Assembly (NCBI GenBank): GCA_036320915.1
Contig: JAXBDG010000005.1
Coordinates: 744,001-808,000 of the forward strand
Direction: 5' to 3'
DNA length: 64,000 bases
DNA from: Linnemannia elongata
Taxonomy: Eukaryota > Mortierellomycota > Mortierellomycetes > Mortierellales > Mortierellaceae
Position 1 is the first letter of the stretch; every line of letters starts with the position of its first letter. The position numbers and the translations under genes were made by a program. This document shows positions 43,267-54,382 of the stretch, in pieces. The notes below the pieces were generated by a model, which was not told the origin of the DNA, searched no databases, and saw only the letters and a list, made by a program, of their open reading frames with translations.

Positions 43267-45248
43267 TTAGTATCCACGCTGACCTCCACGGCCTGATATC
43301 GACCGATCACCCGACGATCCCAATGGTCCAGCATGGTTGGCCATACTCGCTCCAAGGACTCCGTCGTTGGCAGGGTTGTATGTGAATCCCTTGAACTGCA
43401 ACTGCACAGTCTCACTCAAAAACGACGACTCCACCACTGAATCCAACGGCTCCTCGCTCGTAAACTCCTCGTCAAAGTTCGACGTATCAATCGCAGACGA
43501 CACCGATGGCTTGAAAGGAGGCTGAATCTTCTTGGCCATCAGGTGAGGGAACGAAATCGGTTTGAAGAACGCATGCTGTTTGATCGCGCTCGATCCATTG
43601 TTACCCAAACGCTGGTTAGGATCCCGTGTCAACAGCGCCGTCAAAAGTGCTCTCGCATCCGGTGCCACCTCATCGGGGAACCGCAGCTCATCCTGAAGAA
43701 TCTTCCTGTACATCTCGTGAATGTTCTCGTCATAGAAGGGTGGCAGACCCGTCAACATCTCATACAGCAACACGCCCAATGTCCACCAATCGACAGTCTT
43801 GGTATAGCCCTGGCCCAACAACAGCTCTGGCGCGAGGTACTCGGGGGTTCCGCAGAAAGTATTGGTAGTCTCTGTCTCCGTCATGCCGAGCTTGCACAGC
43901 CCGAAATCGCAAAGGGCGATATGGCCAGTGTAATCCAACAAAATGTTCTCAGGCTTGAGATCACGGTAGACCACATTGAACCCATGAAGACACTCGAGTG
44001 CGCACATCAACTCTGCAGCATAGAACCTTGACCGCTCCTCGCTGAAACGACCCTCACGCTGCAGATGATGGAAGAGCTCTCCTCCGTTGACAAAGGCCAG
44101 GACCAGGTACAGCTTCTCGGGCGACTGGAACGAAAACTTGAGGGGGACGATGAAGGGGTTGTTGATCTGGGCCAAGACCGTACGCTCTGCCAAGGTGTGG
44201 TTGACTTCACTTCGCGAGATGATATGTGCCTTGCGGATGATCTTCATGGCATAGATACGGGAAGTGTCGCGCTTGCGAACTTGCATAACCTAATTTTCCA
44301 TAAGTAATAATTAGGTATGAGTGGAGAAATATAAAGAGTGTGGTGATATTAATAAAACATTAGATCGAAACAAATAACGACATTCATGAACAACAACAGA
44401 CTGGGTAAAGAATATCAGGTGTCAATTAGGCGGTCATTGAAAATCAAATAATTCAACCTTCTCACTCTCCCCTCGCTCTGGTCCTTCTTGAATGGATCAG
44501 AAACATTCGTGTTCTTTTCTTCTCTTGAGCGAGATTCTCTACCACTTATCGTCCGTCTTTCCTCTTCGCCACGACTCTTCGTTTTTGTTCTCTCTTCTTT
44601 AATGATCCCTCTTTACAGCTGTGCTGTGCATCGTCCTGTAAAACATACCTTGCCAAAACTGCCTTTGCCAATGACCTTGAGAAGATCAAACGCATCTATT
44701 GTCAAAGGTGTATTCGCCTAATTCAGAGAAAAGACGACCGAGGTTAGGTGGATCCAATTTACCAATCAGTCGAATTCATTCTTCAACGGATGCCAAAAAT
44801 AAGGAAGAGAGAGAAGGCAACAACAAAAGGACTTACGCTGTCTCGCTTGAACACGACCTGGACGCGCACCTTGCCGGTGCCTCCTCCGAGTGTGAACCAC
44901 TCATCTTGCATCTGCTCGTCCCAGCGAGGCTCCAGTTTGACGTTACCCAAAAAGACATCCTCGCTCGACGTTTCGCTCTCCATCATACTGCCAGTCTTGT
45001 CCATCGCCGCTACAACTTTGGGGTTGGGGATGCGGATATAAAGTGACAGCTGAACATCAGAGACTCTCGAGACGTCGCTAACCGGAAAAAGAAGCAATAA
45101 AGAATGGTTAACATGAGCGTTCCAGTGGAGACTTGTGCGAAGCAATAGAGAAGGTACATGTATATGAACTGAAGTTGGCTGTTGTTTTTGTTTCGATGCT
45201 GCTGTGGTTATTATTTTTTCGGCTTTTCTTGTTGTCTGTACTGTTGTT

Positions 45249-45279
<31 letters not shown>

Positions 45280-46618
45280 CTGTTGTTGTTGTTGTTATTG
45301 CTGCTGACAATCCCGCTCGACGAAGTAAAATTGGGAGCCTGCGCGCAGGTGAAGGAAGGGAGACACCCAATTTCATAAATGCAATCCAACGAGTAGCCTT
45401 TGCTCGCTCAAGGTTTAGCCCCTCCACATCACACGCTCTCGTTTTCCAAGCCGAAATATAAACCATGAAGTGAAAAAAAGTTCCTTTAGGGCCTTCAATC
45501 AAAAGGTGCATGCATGATGAGCTCCTGCCGATGATTCTGCTGGTTCTGTCCTCTGTTGTCCTGTTGTCGGGCTTTTCTGCATGGCCAGATACCCCTTCTT
45601 CCCTCCTTCGTAAAGCAAAAAATTGCATGCAACAAAAAAAAAGGAGCATTCGATAATAATAGACCCTATGGGACATCGACTTACAAGTGAGCTCTGTACT
45701 GCCAGACGGGATTGGACAGCTCGCCTCCGAGTGCATCGATCAGGACTTCGTTCTTGTCAAACTCCAGCACAGCATAAGGCAACCACCACTTGCGCTGAAG
45801 CGACTCTCTGTTGCTAGTAGTCTGCTGCTGTTGCTTGGGCACAAAGGGAGGATTGCTGGAGCCAGGTGGGAGAGTCAGGCCTCGGGCCTCAACGACTCGA
45901 ATGATCAAAAGACCATTCTTGGGTGCGCCTCCTTCGTTCCTTCCTACGGTTCCGTTTGTCTGTCCCGAGGGTGATGGCGAGTGGCCAGAGGTAGGTGGGG
46001 TGGTAGAGTGAATCGAGGAGGACGAGGGCGTCTGGGAGTGGCCATTGCTTGGTGGGGATGTTGCCGAGGAGACAGGGGTTGGAGGGGTCGACTTTATCTG
46101 GAGAGCAGAATTGAAGGTTGCGGTCAAGGCGGCGGCTTCCTTTTCTTTTTCCTTTTCTCTCTCCTTCTCACGTTCCTTTTCTTTGTGCTCTATTGGAACA
46201 AGGGTACAACGAAAGCAAAAACAAAAAACATGAGGTGACAGGTGAGCGATTAGTACTCCAGGTAAAAGCCATGTGTCTCGACTCTCGAAGTCGACAGCCC
46301 ATCGCACACTAGCAGCAATAAAACACCCAAAGAAGCTCTCGCTTTTTTGTTTCTTTGGGTAATCCTCTTTTTCTTTGATGATGTAAAAAAAGGATAAACG
46401 ATCTCTCCGCTTAGTCCATGGCGTTTGTTGTTATTTGTTGTCGCTGTTGTGGGTTCCTGTAGCCTCTTTTTGGGCTGTTTTCTTTTTGCACGCTTTCTCT
46501 CTGTGCAGGTGGATGTTCTGTATATTTTGGTTACTGTGTACGGTGTGTATGTGTTCTGGATAGTGGTTTTTTTTGTGTTTACAAGTGACCCCTTACTCTT
46601 TGAATGCAACCAGGACAT
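43267..46618 (-). CDS. YPK1: AGC protein kinase, Ypk1/Gad8 orthologue
   Basis: A serine/threonine kinase downstream of TORC2 that controls membrane lipid homeostasis and growth. Five exons, 46618-46597, 46189-45685, 45077-44837, 44717-44649 and 44289-43267, join in phase to 619 residues. The 22-base first exon (MSWLHSK) resembles the start of Gad8. A Lys/Glu-rich stretch and Ser/Pro/Thr linker precede a C2-like region (about 90-256; LLIIRVVEARGLTLPP, FDVSRVSDVQLSLYIRIP). The kinase domain shows GKGSFG 273-278, Lys295, catalytic Asp389 in YRDLKPEN, DFG 407-409 and the activation-loop site Thr423 in TNTFCGTPE. The hydrophobic motif FKGFTY (578-583) holds Thr582, the TORC2-type site by family knowledge; PDK1 would act on the activation loop. 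Intron 2 carries a TTG microsatellite. The exon-1 join (GTAAGG donor) is the least certain part. Confidence 0.94.
45239..45303 (+). repeat. TTG microsatellite in kinase intron 2
   Basis: Mostly tandem ttg units with a few variants, located in the long second intron of the Ypk1-type kinase gene. Long Leu, Val or Asn frames across it are artefacts of the repeat. Confidence 0.88.
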
Positions 46619-47531
46619 GTTGATGGGCGCTAGTAGAGTTAGGGGTAGTAGTAGCTGCTAGTAAGGAGGGAGATAAGACAGTGAAGAGAAAAACAAGGAC
46701 AAGGTCAGCTCGTCGTCCTTTTTCTCATTTCATTTGCCTTTCAGTGGAAGTGGGTCCGGCCCGAATCATCCGTCTTCAAGTCCCAACAGGTATGTGTTGA
46801 TACTGAAGCTTGCGAGTCGTTTGTACGAGTCGCACTGGGAAGTATCAGTTTCTTCCGTCATGCCTCGGTTTTCTCTCCTATATTGAAGTTATTGATAGGC
46901 CTTCTTGTCCCTCTTGCGTTGCTCCCTGTGTTTGAGTCGATGGACATGCTGAAAGAGAAAAGGGGTGGCGTATATGCGCTTGCTCCTTTTAAGTTGTTTC
47001 CAGGGGGAGTGTTGCAAGTTGAGTATTTACTTTTTGCTTGTGTGTTTGTTAAGGAAGGTTGTTGTTGTGAGTGGATAATAGGGGAGAGTGGAGAGTGATG
47101 AATGTGTAGGGTTAAGGCAGGGTTGGTCAGGAGGGAAGAAGTGATGAAAAGAAAAGAGAGACAAGAGCGATGCAGGCACTCAGAGATGTTCTTAAGAAAG
47201 CGAGAGCAAGAATTGATGCAACCAATTACAGATCGTAGTCAATTAGAGATAATTACCTAATTGACAGTCTCCTTCTGAGCACTCTATTCCTGCACATCCC
47301 TCTCGTCCATTTTCCCTGCCCTTGCCCGCAAGACATCCAAAGCAAACGCGGTTGAAGCAAACAAGATCCTCGCCTCCCATCCAATGATTGCTCCTGTTGC
47401 CTCCAGTCCACTCCAGTCCGGCCCTCCGGCTGGCCACCCTCACCTCTCCACCTTCCTCGTCTTCCTCCAACTCCTCCACATACCAACTTCACCGACGGCC
47501 ACCGCCCGTTCAGAACCGTTCTTCATTCAGA

Positions 47532-47539
47532 TATAAAAG
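47532..47539 (+). promoter_or_regulatory. TATA box of the first phosphatase gene (tataaaag)
   Basis: A perfect tataaaag about 100 bases before the leader-intron donor. The third gene copy has a matching tataaag at 55266. Clear TATA boxes are not usual in this window, and a shared one suggests regulated, strong expression. Confidence 0.6.
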
Positions 47540-47631
47540 GACCCAACTCTGCTCCTCCAACCTTCCCTTTCTCTTACTCTTCACCCCTTCCCTCTTTATT
47601 CACTTCGCACATCCATCCCATCTTCACCAAG

Positions 47632-47860
47632 GTATGTAAAAAGTATGCCACCATGAATTCCTTTTCTTTGATTCAAAAAGTCCTCCTTGTACTCCTCGTC
47701 ATGCATACTCCCAGTCATCCGCTTTGTCTCCTTATCTCCTCTTGGTACTTATCCACCCTTTCACCTTGCCCCTGATTCCACTTTCATGCCATGCTAACAT
47801 ACTGCTTGCTTCGTCTTCCTATCTTTATTCTCCTATTCTCTTAATCATTCATTTGCATAG
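47632..47860 (+). other. Intron in the 5' leader of the first phosphatase gene
   Basis: Donor gtatgt after cttcaccaag and acceptor tttgcatag ten bases before the ATG. The third gene copy has a continuous leader (ccttcacaatg), which supports removal of this 229-base segment. Confidence 0.6.
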
Positions 47861-47869
47861 ACAATCAAC

Positions 47870-50419
47870 ATGACTCGTATCTTCTCTCTCGTTGCCGTCG
47901 CCTTCTTGGGCCTCCAATTGATCCAGGTCGATCGTGCCTCTGCCGCAAGTAACCGCATTGTCGCCGTCGGTGACATCCACAGTGACTACAAGCAAGCTCT
48001 TGCAGTCCTCCAGATGGCCAAGATCATCGACTCTAAGGGCGATTGGATCGCTGGCCAGGACACCTTCGTCCAGACCGTAAGTCTCATAAATTAATGTTGT
48101 CGATTGGGGTGAGGGCAATCTCGCAACAGGGTTCATGCACCACCCCTTTTTTCATGGCAGAGTTGAGATTGATGCTAAAGTGCAAACCGATGCTCATGAA
48201 TAAACGAAATATCATGGCATGAATGAAAGGAAGAAAAGGAATATGAACAAGTGCTTGTTTTCACATGAAGCATGGACGTCGTCAAGGACATTATTTGTTT
48301 CCGTATTTGTTTACTAGATTGCTTTGTTTGGTTCACTCACTCATCTTTTCCTCACTTTCCTCTTTTTTTTCTCATTTTCCCACCAGGGTGATAACGTCGA
48401 CAGAGGTGCGGGCACCATTGATGTTTACAAGTTGCTCCAAAAGCTTCGTGGACAGGCTAGTGCCGCCGGTGGTGCTGTAAGTATCTTTTTTTCTTGTTGG
48501 CGCATTTGCATTAGCCGCCTTAATTGATGTCGTGTGTTTGTTTACTGAATGTCTGTTTCTGTTGTTCATTGGCTGCTCAATGACCTTTCGAGCGCGTCAA
48601 TTGTCGAATGATGTGAATACCTTGTTCTCGTTGGTCGGTTTTTTGTTTTCTCCTTCGGTCTCTTTGTTTTTTTTATGTTTCCTTGTCGTTGTGCTTCTTT
48701 GTTTGTTTTGATTTTTTTTGTTTTGTTTTGTTTTGTTTTCTTTGAGATGTCGTTCTTGCTTTGGTGAGTGTATCCGGGGATTCACACTTTTTCACAGTTT
48801 AGTTCTTGGCATCAAGTCCAGGACGAACCATGAAAAGAAAAAAGAAACGAACGCCATCTGTGCTGTTTGTTTTTGTTTATGGTTTGAGATTGCTCACATC
48901 CTGACGCAAAACTCATTTACTTGACCTCTATCCTTCTTGACAAACACTTGCCCTTCCCTTGATTTTTCTTGCTGACCTGTCGTCGTTGACGTTGTTTCCC
49001 ATGTGCATTGGTCGATAGGTCATCAACCTCCTCGGAAAGTAAGTTACGCTAGCGAATCAGAATACATTTTAAACGCGTGCATGCTCACGCTCACTCCCCT
49101 TCCTTCCCTCCGCGCCGTGTTTCCTCTCTTCCTCCTTTCACGTAAACCACCCACCCCCGATTACTCCGATGCAGGCCCTGAAAACAAATACTTTAAAATT
49201 TGGAAGCCTTCTTCGTGAGTTAGCTCGAATAGCTCAACTTGCTCGTAGCCAATTGCTTTCCCACGCACACTTACAACTTGCCACAAACATCCCTCGCTTT
49301 ATCCTCTCCATTCATTGGCAATGGCCTTCTTTTGGTTTATCAGATCCCTTATCTGAACTTACCGAACATCTCCTTTTCTCATATCTGATCCAATTCAACC
49401 CCTCATTCCTTCTCTTCTTCATTGAATAGCCATGAGGTGATGAACCTGGGCGGAGACCTCCGCTATGTCACCAAAGAAGACACCGCCTCCTTCGGTGGTG
49501 CGACTGCCCGCAAAGCTGCCTGGGACATGCAAACCGGCTGGATCGGCAAGTTTGTCTATAACAGCTTCAACATTACCCATATCCAGAACGGCCATACCCT
49601 CTTCAGCCATGCCGACATGAGCGTGGACTGGGCCGAGCAGGGTATCGACCAGATGAATTATCTTGCCCACAAGGCCCTCAAGGACAAGAAGTTCAAGGAG
49701 CCTATCTTCACAACCTATGGTAAATTACATGGGTACCTTTAGCTAGATACATTTTTTTTCTTGCTTGCTGCTTGGACCAGTTTTTGTCGGGCAATTGTGC
49801 ATGCAGGGTCTAACCTTTCATTTGATTCGCTCTTCTTTTTGCTACCAAATCGGTTTTATTTCCACGTGTGTCCTGATACTAAAAGGTCCTGTTTGGAACC
49901 GCGACCTTGCCAAGGAGGAGGCTGGTGAGGACCAGACCTGCGAGGTCATCGAGAACATTAAGCAGATCCTTGGCGTAAGTACCCCTCTTTTTTCTTTCTT
50001 TTATTATTCACTTGTTATGATATACTTTGTATGTACACCTGAGTTCGCGCCGCGCAGTTGAGCACTAACATGCATCTCAATTCTGTTTCGTTATAACATT
50101 TGCAGGTCAAGCGCATGATCTCGGGTCACACTGCCCAGTCCTCGGGCAAAGTCCTGACTCTCTGCGGCAACAGCTACATCGGCATCGATGTCGGCATCAC
50201 CGCTTACTACGGTAAATTAGTGCTCTTGTTTGTTTCTTTCCATGCATCTGTACACTTCCTCACGTACCAGCTCTTGCCATTCCTATCTGACACGTTCATA
50301 ATTTGTTTACAATCACTCATATAGGTGCCAACCGCGCCGCACTCGAGATTATCGAGAACCGCGATGGTACCCAGACCGTCTCTGCCATCTACCCCTCCGG
50401 CAAAGTCATTCTCTCCTAA
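47870..50419 (+). CDS. Secreted calcineurin-like metallophosphatase, intact copy
   Basis: A two-metal phosphoesterase with a signal peptide (residues 1-26, FSLVAVAFLGLQLIQV then ASA). Seven exons, 47870-48076, 48387-48476, 49019-49038, 49430-49719, 49886-49974, 50106-50211 and 50325-50419, join in phase to 298 residues. Metal and catalytic motifs in order are GDIHSD (Asp35, His37), GDNVDRG (70-76), GNHE (105-108), SHAD (His166) and SGHT (His240). This set is that of PPP-like enzymes related to the bacterial/plant Shewanella-like phosphatases; substrate unknown. Exon 3 is only 20 bases and encodes VINLLG plus two bases of the Asn of GNHE, so skipping it would destroy the active site. Two further copies lie downstream on the same strand (51000-51471 and 55362-57061), so the gene is part of a tandem array. 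Confidence 0.9.
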
Positions 50420-50999
50420 ACAGAGAACAACAAATATGCACCCTTCCTCTCTCTCCCCCAAACAAAAAACAAGTGTCAACGGCGACGCTGAAAAGATGGA
50501 ACCCTTCCATCGAAAAGAAAGAGCTCACATTATTTAAATCGATATACCATCACTTTTCGTTCGCAAGAACTTGTCTATTTTTTTATCTTGTCTCATTGAA
50601 GCCATTGTACTCCTCGATAAATAAGTATTAAGAAGAAAGAAAACGTGAACATGAGCCAATCAGATCGACGATGTAATGTTTTTGCATGTTGTCGTGAGGG
50701 GATGTCAGGGTGGCTCTCGACATGCTTTTTTTTCAGTTGGCGAGTATTCACGACTTGAGTGTTGAGCAGGACTTGAGTGTTGAGCAGGAAAGGACAAAGG
50801 AAGATATGCGCAGTTGGCAAGTTATTTGGTCAAAATTTTTGAAAAAAGAAATGGGCGAGTGGAGTGCATGCCATGCGCACTCTTATGTTCAGACTTTCAT
50901 GGTCGTTAGTCTCACTCGCCATTTATTTATTCGTTGCCTGCTCAAGTATTTTGTTATTTTTTTAAAAACCCGTGGCGACCCGTGCTTACGGCATTAATT
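50420..50999. other. Intergenic region between phosphatase copies
   Basis: About 580 bases with no gene seen. An 18-base unit gacttgagtgttgagcag occurs twice in tandem near 50753-50788. Confidence 0.55.
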
Positions 51000-51471
51000 T
51001 GGACACTCTTGGGAACACTGTAAGAGCATTGGAGTGGCCAAAATCATCCTTGGTGTATGTTTTTCACGTTCTTGCTTTCTATCTGCTTTTCTTTTTCCTA
51101 TCTGATGTGATTGTCGTAAGCTCCTCACATCTGACCCCCTGATTTTGTTCTCAACTAGGTCAACCGTGTGGTAACAAGAAACTTCCACCAGTCCTCCGGT
51201 CATATCTTGTCGCTCTTCAATGACTCCTACCTCCAGATCGAAACCGGCATCAGCTTAAAAGACGGTATGTTGCCACCCTCTGCCTTGCGTCGACGCGGTT
51301 GAGGTTTTACTAGGGTAATGGATAGCGCGATTCTAAAAATCATGTTATTTTCCTATTTTTATGGTTGATTGTGCAAATTGGATCTCAATTGGCACGCTGG
51401 AAATTGTCGAGAACGCCAATGGCACACAGACTCTCATCGGCATCTACCCTACCGGACAAGGTCGTTTGTAA
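51000..51471 (+). pseudogene. C-terminal relic of a phosphatase copy
   Basis: The remains of the last exons of a third family member. Sequence just before 51055 resembles the end of exon 5 (ATCCTTGGT then a donor). 51159-51264 is exactly 106 bases, the length of exon 6 in the intact copy, and has good splice sites; it reads VNRVVTRNFHQSSGHILSLF. The catalytic SGHTAQ is replaced by TRNFHQ, so the His ligand is gone. The exon-7 equivalent still reads GTLEIVENANGTQT...IYPTG to a stop at 51471, but the acceptor ag has become tg. Nothing like exons 1-4 was seen upstream. It is a dead fragment of the same tandem family. Confidence 0.78.
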
Positions 51472-52286
51472 ATACAACTAGCCCTCCACATCCCTTCAGC
51501 AAGGCCAGTAAACAAATAAGAACTCTTTGTTCTGAATCTATTGCGGCGGGGACTTGACTTTGACTTTGCACTCGGTCTCTCGCTTGACCTCAACCTTTTT
51601 CCATTTAATGCCTTCGCCATCCTTTCCACAGAACACCACGAGGTCGCTTCTCTTCTTTGCCTGTCGTTCTTGATTCCTGCATACTGAGAGGATGCATCAT
51701 GACGCGCAAAGGGATGAAAGAAAAAAAAGAAATCGCTTTTACTGTGTGCAATTGCCATGGGGTGTAAAAGGCAAAATCTTGCTTTCCTTTCTTTTCTTCT
51801 TCACTCCTCTTCGCCCTCCTCTTGACACCCGCTACTTCGGCGACACTTGGTAAGATACAGACCTTTTCATTTCCTTTCCCTTCCCATCATTCCTCCCCTT
51901 CACTTCCATTCAAGCGACAGGAAAAGAAAAGGGAGCGCGTGAGTGTCGTTATTCTCTTCAGTCGTTTTCATTCATCTTTTTTCCCTTATGCTATTTCCTT
52001 CATGTAGGGTGTGCGCTGTTGCGTTGTTTGTGTTTCGTTCCCTTCCACTTTCCTTTCCCTCTGCTTTCCCACCTCCTTTGCCTTTAACTGACCCTTTAGC
52101 TATGTCAAAGGTGTGAATACGCCGGTATGGTGGTGATCTTGAGGGCATCTGGCCTTCCCAGCACCAGCATACGCTGTTGGAGGAAAACCTAATGGGGTTC
52201 TAATCTCTGGTCTGGACGCATATCGTCTATTAACTATAACATGGTATATTTAATCCTGCCTATTTCTGCTAAAAGACGACCTCAAG
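51472..52286. other. Intergenic region, no gene seen
   Basis: About 815 bases, pyrimidine-rich on the plus strand at about 51775-52090. It is presumably the promoter and leader of the ART-like gene that follows. Confidence 0.5.
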
Positions 52287-53090
52287 ATGATTCGACATCA
52301 AATTTTATTCCGCGCTCTCCGCAACGAGGAGGATCCTTCAACAGGGATACGTCCAACGGGCCCCATGGCCAACTTGACGTTCAAGGACCATGTTGAGCGA
52401 GGAGGGTTCCGTATTCACAGACCGTCCCAATTTATTTCAACCACCTCGAACCTGGAGCGTGCCATTCGTTGGGTCAGTGAGGACAGATCGGCCCTTGCTG
52501 TCATCTTCTGCCGTTTTCTCCATCCGAGCATTATTATTCATGACCTATCCCAAGGTCACGAGTCACTATCACTACTCCATAATTCGTTCGTTGACATTCA
52601 CGGCGAGGTCCTGGTCGAACCCCACATTTCCCATCCTTTTATAAACCCCAGCGCGGTCCGAGTGTTGTCATATAGTGACCTTGTCGAGACTTACCAGAGT
52701 TCCTTTCACCCAAGCTTTCTCCAAGATATGGCACCTGATTGGCGGACTTATTTTCTCAATTTATTACACTGGCAGTTCCGTTTCAGGTGTGAATTTTGTA
52801 GAAGGCGTGGCCATAACATCAAGTACAACCATTATTGTCGGGAGTACTACGAGTACACCAGTGTAGTATTCGCCATACAATCATACAACACAAGGATCGC
52901 AGCCAATCGTTGGCAGTAACTCAACGATAGAAATTGCACCTACCACCACCCGCGCGGTAATGACGACAACAACTGCAACGAGCAGCAATTCGAATTCTAC
53001 CTGGAACAATGCAATGACCGCTACTGTCACCAATGCAACGAATATGGCCATGACGACGACGACTGCAACGAATTCAGCGACTGGCTGTAG
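52287..53090 (+). CDS. ADP-ribosyltransferase-like protein with Cys/His-rich tail
   Basis: The unspliced frame is 210 residues (52287-52919). The same frame continues past that stop with a Cys-rich coding-like stretch to 53090. A 78-base GT-AG intron at 52853-52930 would remove the stop in phase and give 241 residues, which is the model preferred here. The N-terminal 125 residues match the pattern of an uncharacterised ART-fold family seen in fungi and bacteria: LFRALR (Arg9), a GI..P..HV region, SQFISTT (50-53) and GEVLVEP (Glu107, Glu111). These would be the R-S-E positions of an NAD-binding ART fold; activity is unproven. From residue 168 the tail has CEFC, a spaced HYC, and, if spliced, further Cys pairs (CHQC), suggesting metal binding. 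No signal peptide is visible. It lies between the phosphatase relic and a Crinkler pseudogene. Confidence 0.55.
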
Positions 53091-53399
53091 TCGGAAAACA
53101 TCATTCAACGTTACTACGGCTACTAGATGACACCAGAAAGAACAACTAAGACCTGCAATTGATGTTGATGCTTTAAGGCACACAGGAGGAGGAAACTGCG
53201 CCTCAACTCCTCCATAGAACCTAGCAATGTTTTCTTCAATTATAAAATCTAGCTTATAGCAGCCAAGCGTCCATAGCGATGTTGCTTTGATACTTTTGTT
53301 ACTACCAGGATATTGTGGATGAAGCTGCGACGTTTTATTCGAGACTGATCCTCTTATTATTGGGTGATGAAACAGTTTTCCTCGCGCAACTGTCGCGTA

Positions 53400-53789
53400 G
53401 CTATATTTCATCCATCAGTCGAAAAATGGCGGAAGTACCTCAAAACCGGAATCGGAAGAAGCGGAGAGGTCGTACACATCATACACATCCTTGAACGACC
53501 ATGCAAAGAGTTTTTGATTGGAGTCTCCAGGTAGATAGTTAGTGTGGTCTTTAAGGCCGTCTTGGCGACCTTGAGGATTTTACGTAGATCCTCATTGTCA
53601 CGTACGAGTTTTGCCCTGGGTTGCTTGGGCAGTCCATGAGATCGTCGTGAGCGTACTGAGGATATCGATGGAAAATGTGCTTCTTCAGGTCGTACAGGGT
53701 GCTGTTTCCACCATTGCAGACTAAGAGAACGCGACCTCTTCTGAGGTTTGACAACAATTCCAAGAGTTGTGATTTGTTGATACCCATAG

Positions 53790-53821
<32 letters not shown>

Positions 53822-54382
53822 TAGAGTATGAACGTAAGCAATGACAGTCAGTACGCTGTCGTTGATCGACTTACAATAAATTGATCGAACATATCAATTG
53901 ACTGTTTACGATGTACTGTAATTCCAGGATGAACTGCAACCATACATAGATGGCAAATAAAAAAATAAAAAAATAAAAAGAAAGATTAGTGTATACTTTT
54001 CATTAGCATTATCTGATTCATAATTGACGCGACGATTCAATGCATTATCTGGTGAGGGTCTTTGGATGATGATGTGAATCGCGTCCTCGATAAACTCAGT
54101 TTCAAAGGTTTTGGAGAGTTCCGTAGTCGCCCCGTACTTCTTTTCTCAGAGACGGAGCTGATCAGAATAGGGAGGCCGTCATCGCCGTCATCGTCAAGAA
54201 TGGAGACAGTCCATAGGGTAAGCTTTACTGCGGCAATGTCGTCAAACTCGGTGGCCTTCTCGGTCCTAATGACCTCCTTGAAATAAGCCACCGTCTTTGC
54301 CTGATCGATTTCGACAGGGAATGCGGTTAATGTTACATTCCCCATCAATAAGACAGAAGAAAGTCAGGCTATTGTCGGTCAT
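53400..54382 (-). pseudogene. Crinkler (CRN)-type effector-like gene, broken
   Basis: From the ATG at 54382 the minus strand reads MTDNSLTFFCLIDGE, then, after a shift of frame, AFPVEIDQAKTVAYFKEVIR, FDDIAAVKLTLW and, after another shift, ATTELSKTF and AIHIIIQRPSP. That order is the N-terminal ubiquitin-like domain of Crinkler-type proteins of Mortierella and Rhizophagus, first described as effectors in oomycetes. At least two frameshifts break it. Further down, 53787-53551 keeps an open piece (MGINKSQLLELL) that continues in another frame (RKILKVAKTALK) toward about 53410; this may be the C-terminal part. An A29 run (53790-53818, plus strand) sits between the pieces. Membership of the distal piece in the same gene is uncertain. 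Confidence 0.6.
53790..53818 (+). repeat. Poly(A) tract, 29 bases
   Basis: An uninterrupted A run inside the Crinkler pseudogene region. No flanking target duplication was found, so it is not called a retro-insertion. Confidence 0.85.

Larger units (their letters stand above)
46619..47869. other. Shared promoter region between kinase and phosphatase genes
   Basis: About 1.25 kb between divergent starts. It includes a TATA box and a leader intron assigned to the phosphatase gene (listed separately). No other coding frame was accepted; the frame at 46883-47098 does not begin with ATG and shows no family similarity. Confidence 0.55.

Noticed and set aside
45108..45389. Poly-Asn, poly-Leu and poly-Val frames
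   Set aside because: They are translations of the TTG microsatellite in the kinase intron.
46883..47098. 71-codon hydrophobic frame between kinase and phosphatase
   Set aside because: It does not begin with ATG, has no splice context and no similarity.
52881..53411. Minus-strand frame of 176 codons rich in Val/Ala
   Set aside because: Its second half is antisense to the Cys-rich tail of the ART-like gene; the first half has no recognisable content.
53790..53818. A29 run as the tail of another retro-insertion
   Set aside because: No matching direct repeats were found on either side, so there is no evidence of insertion.
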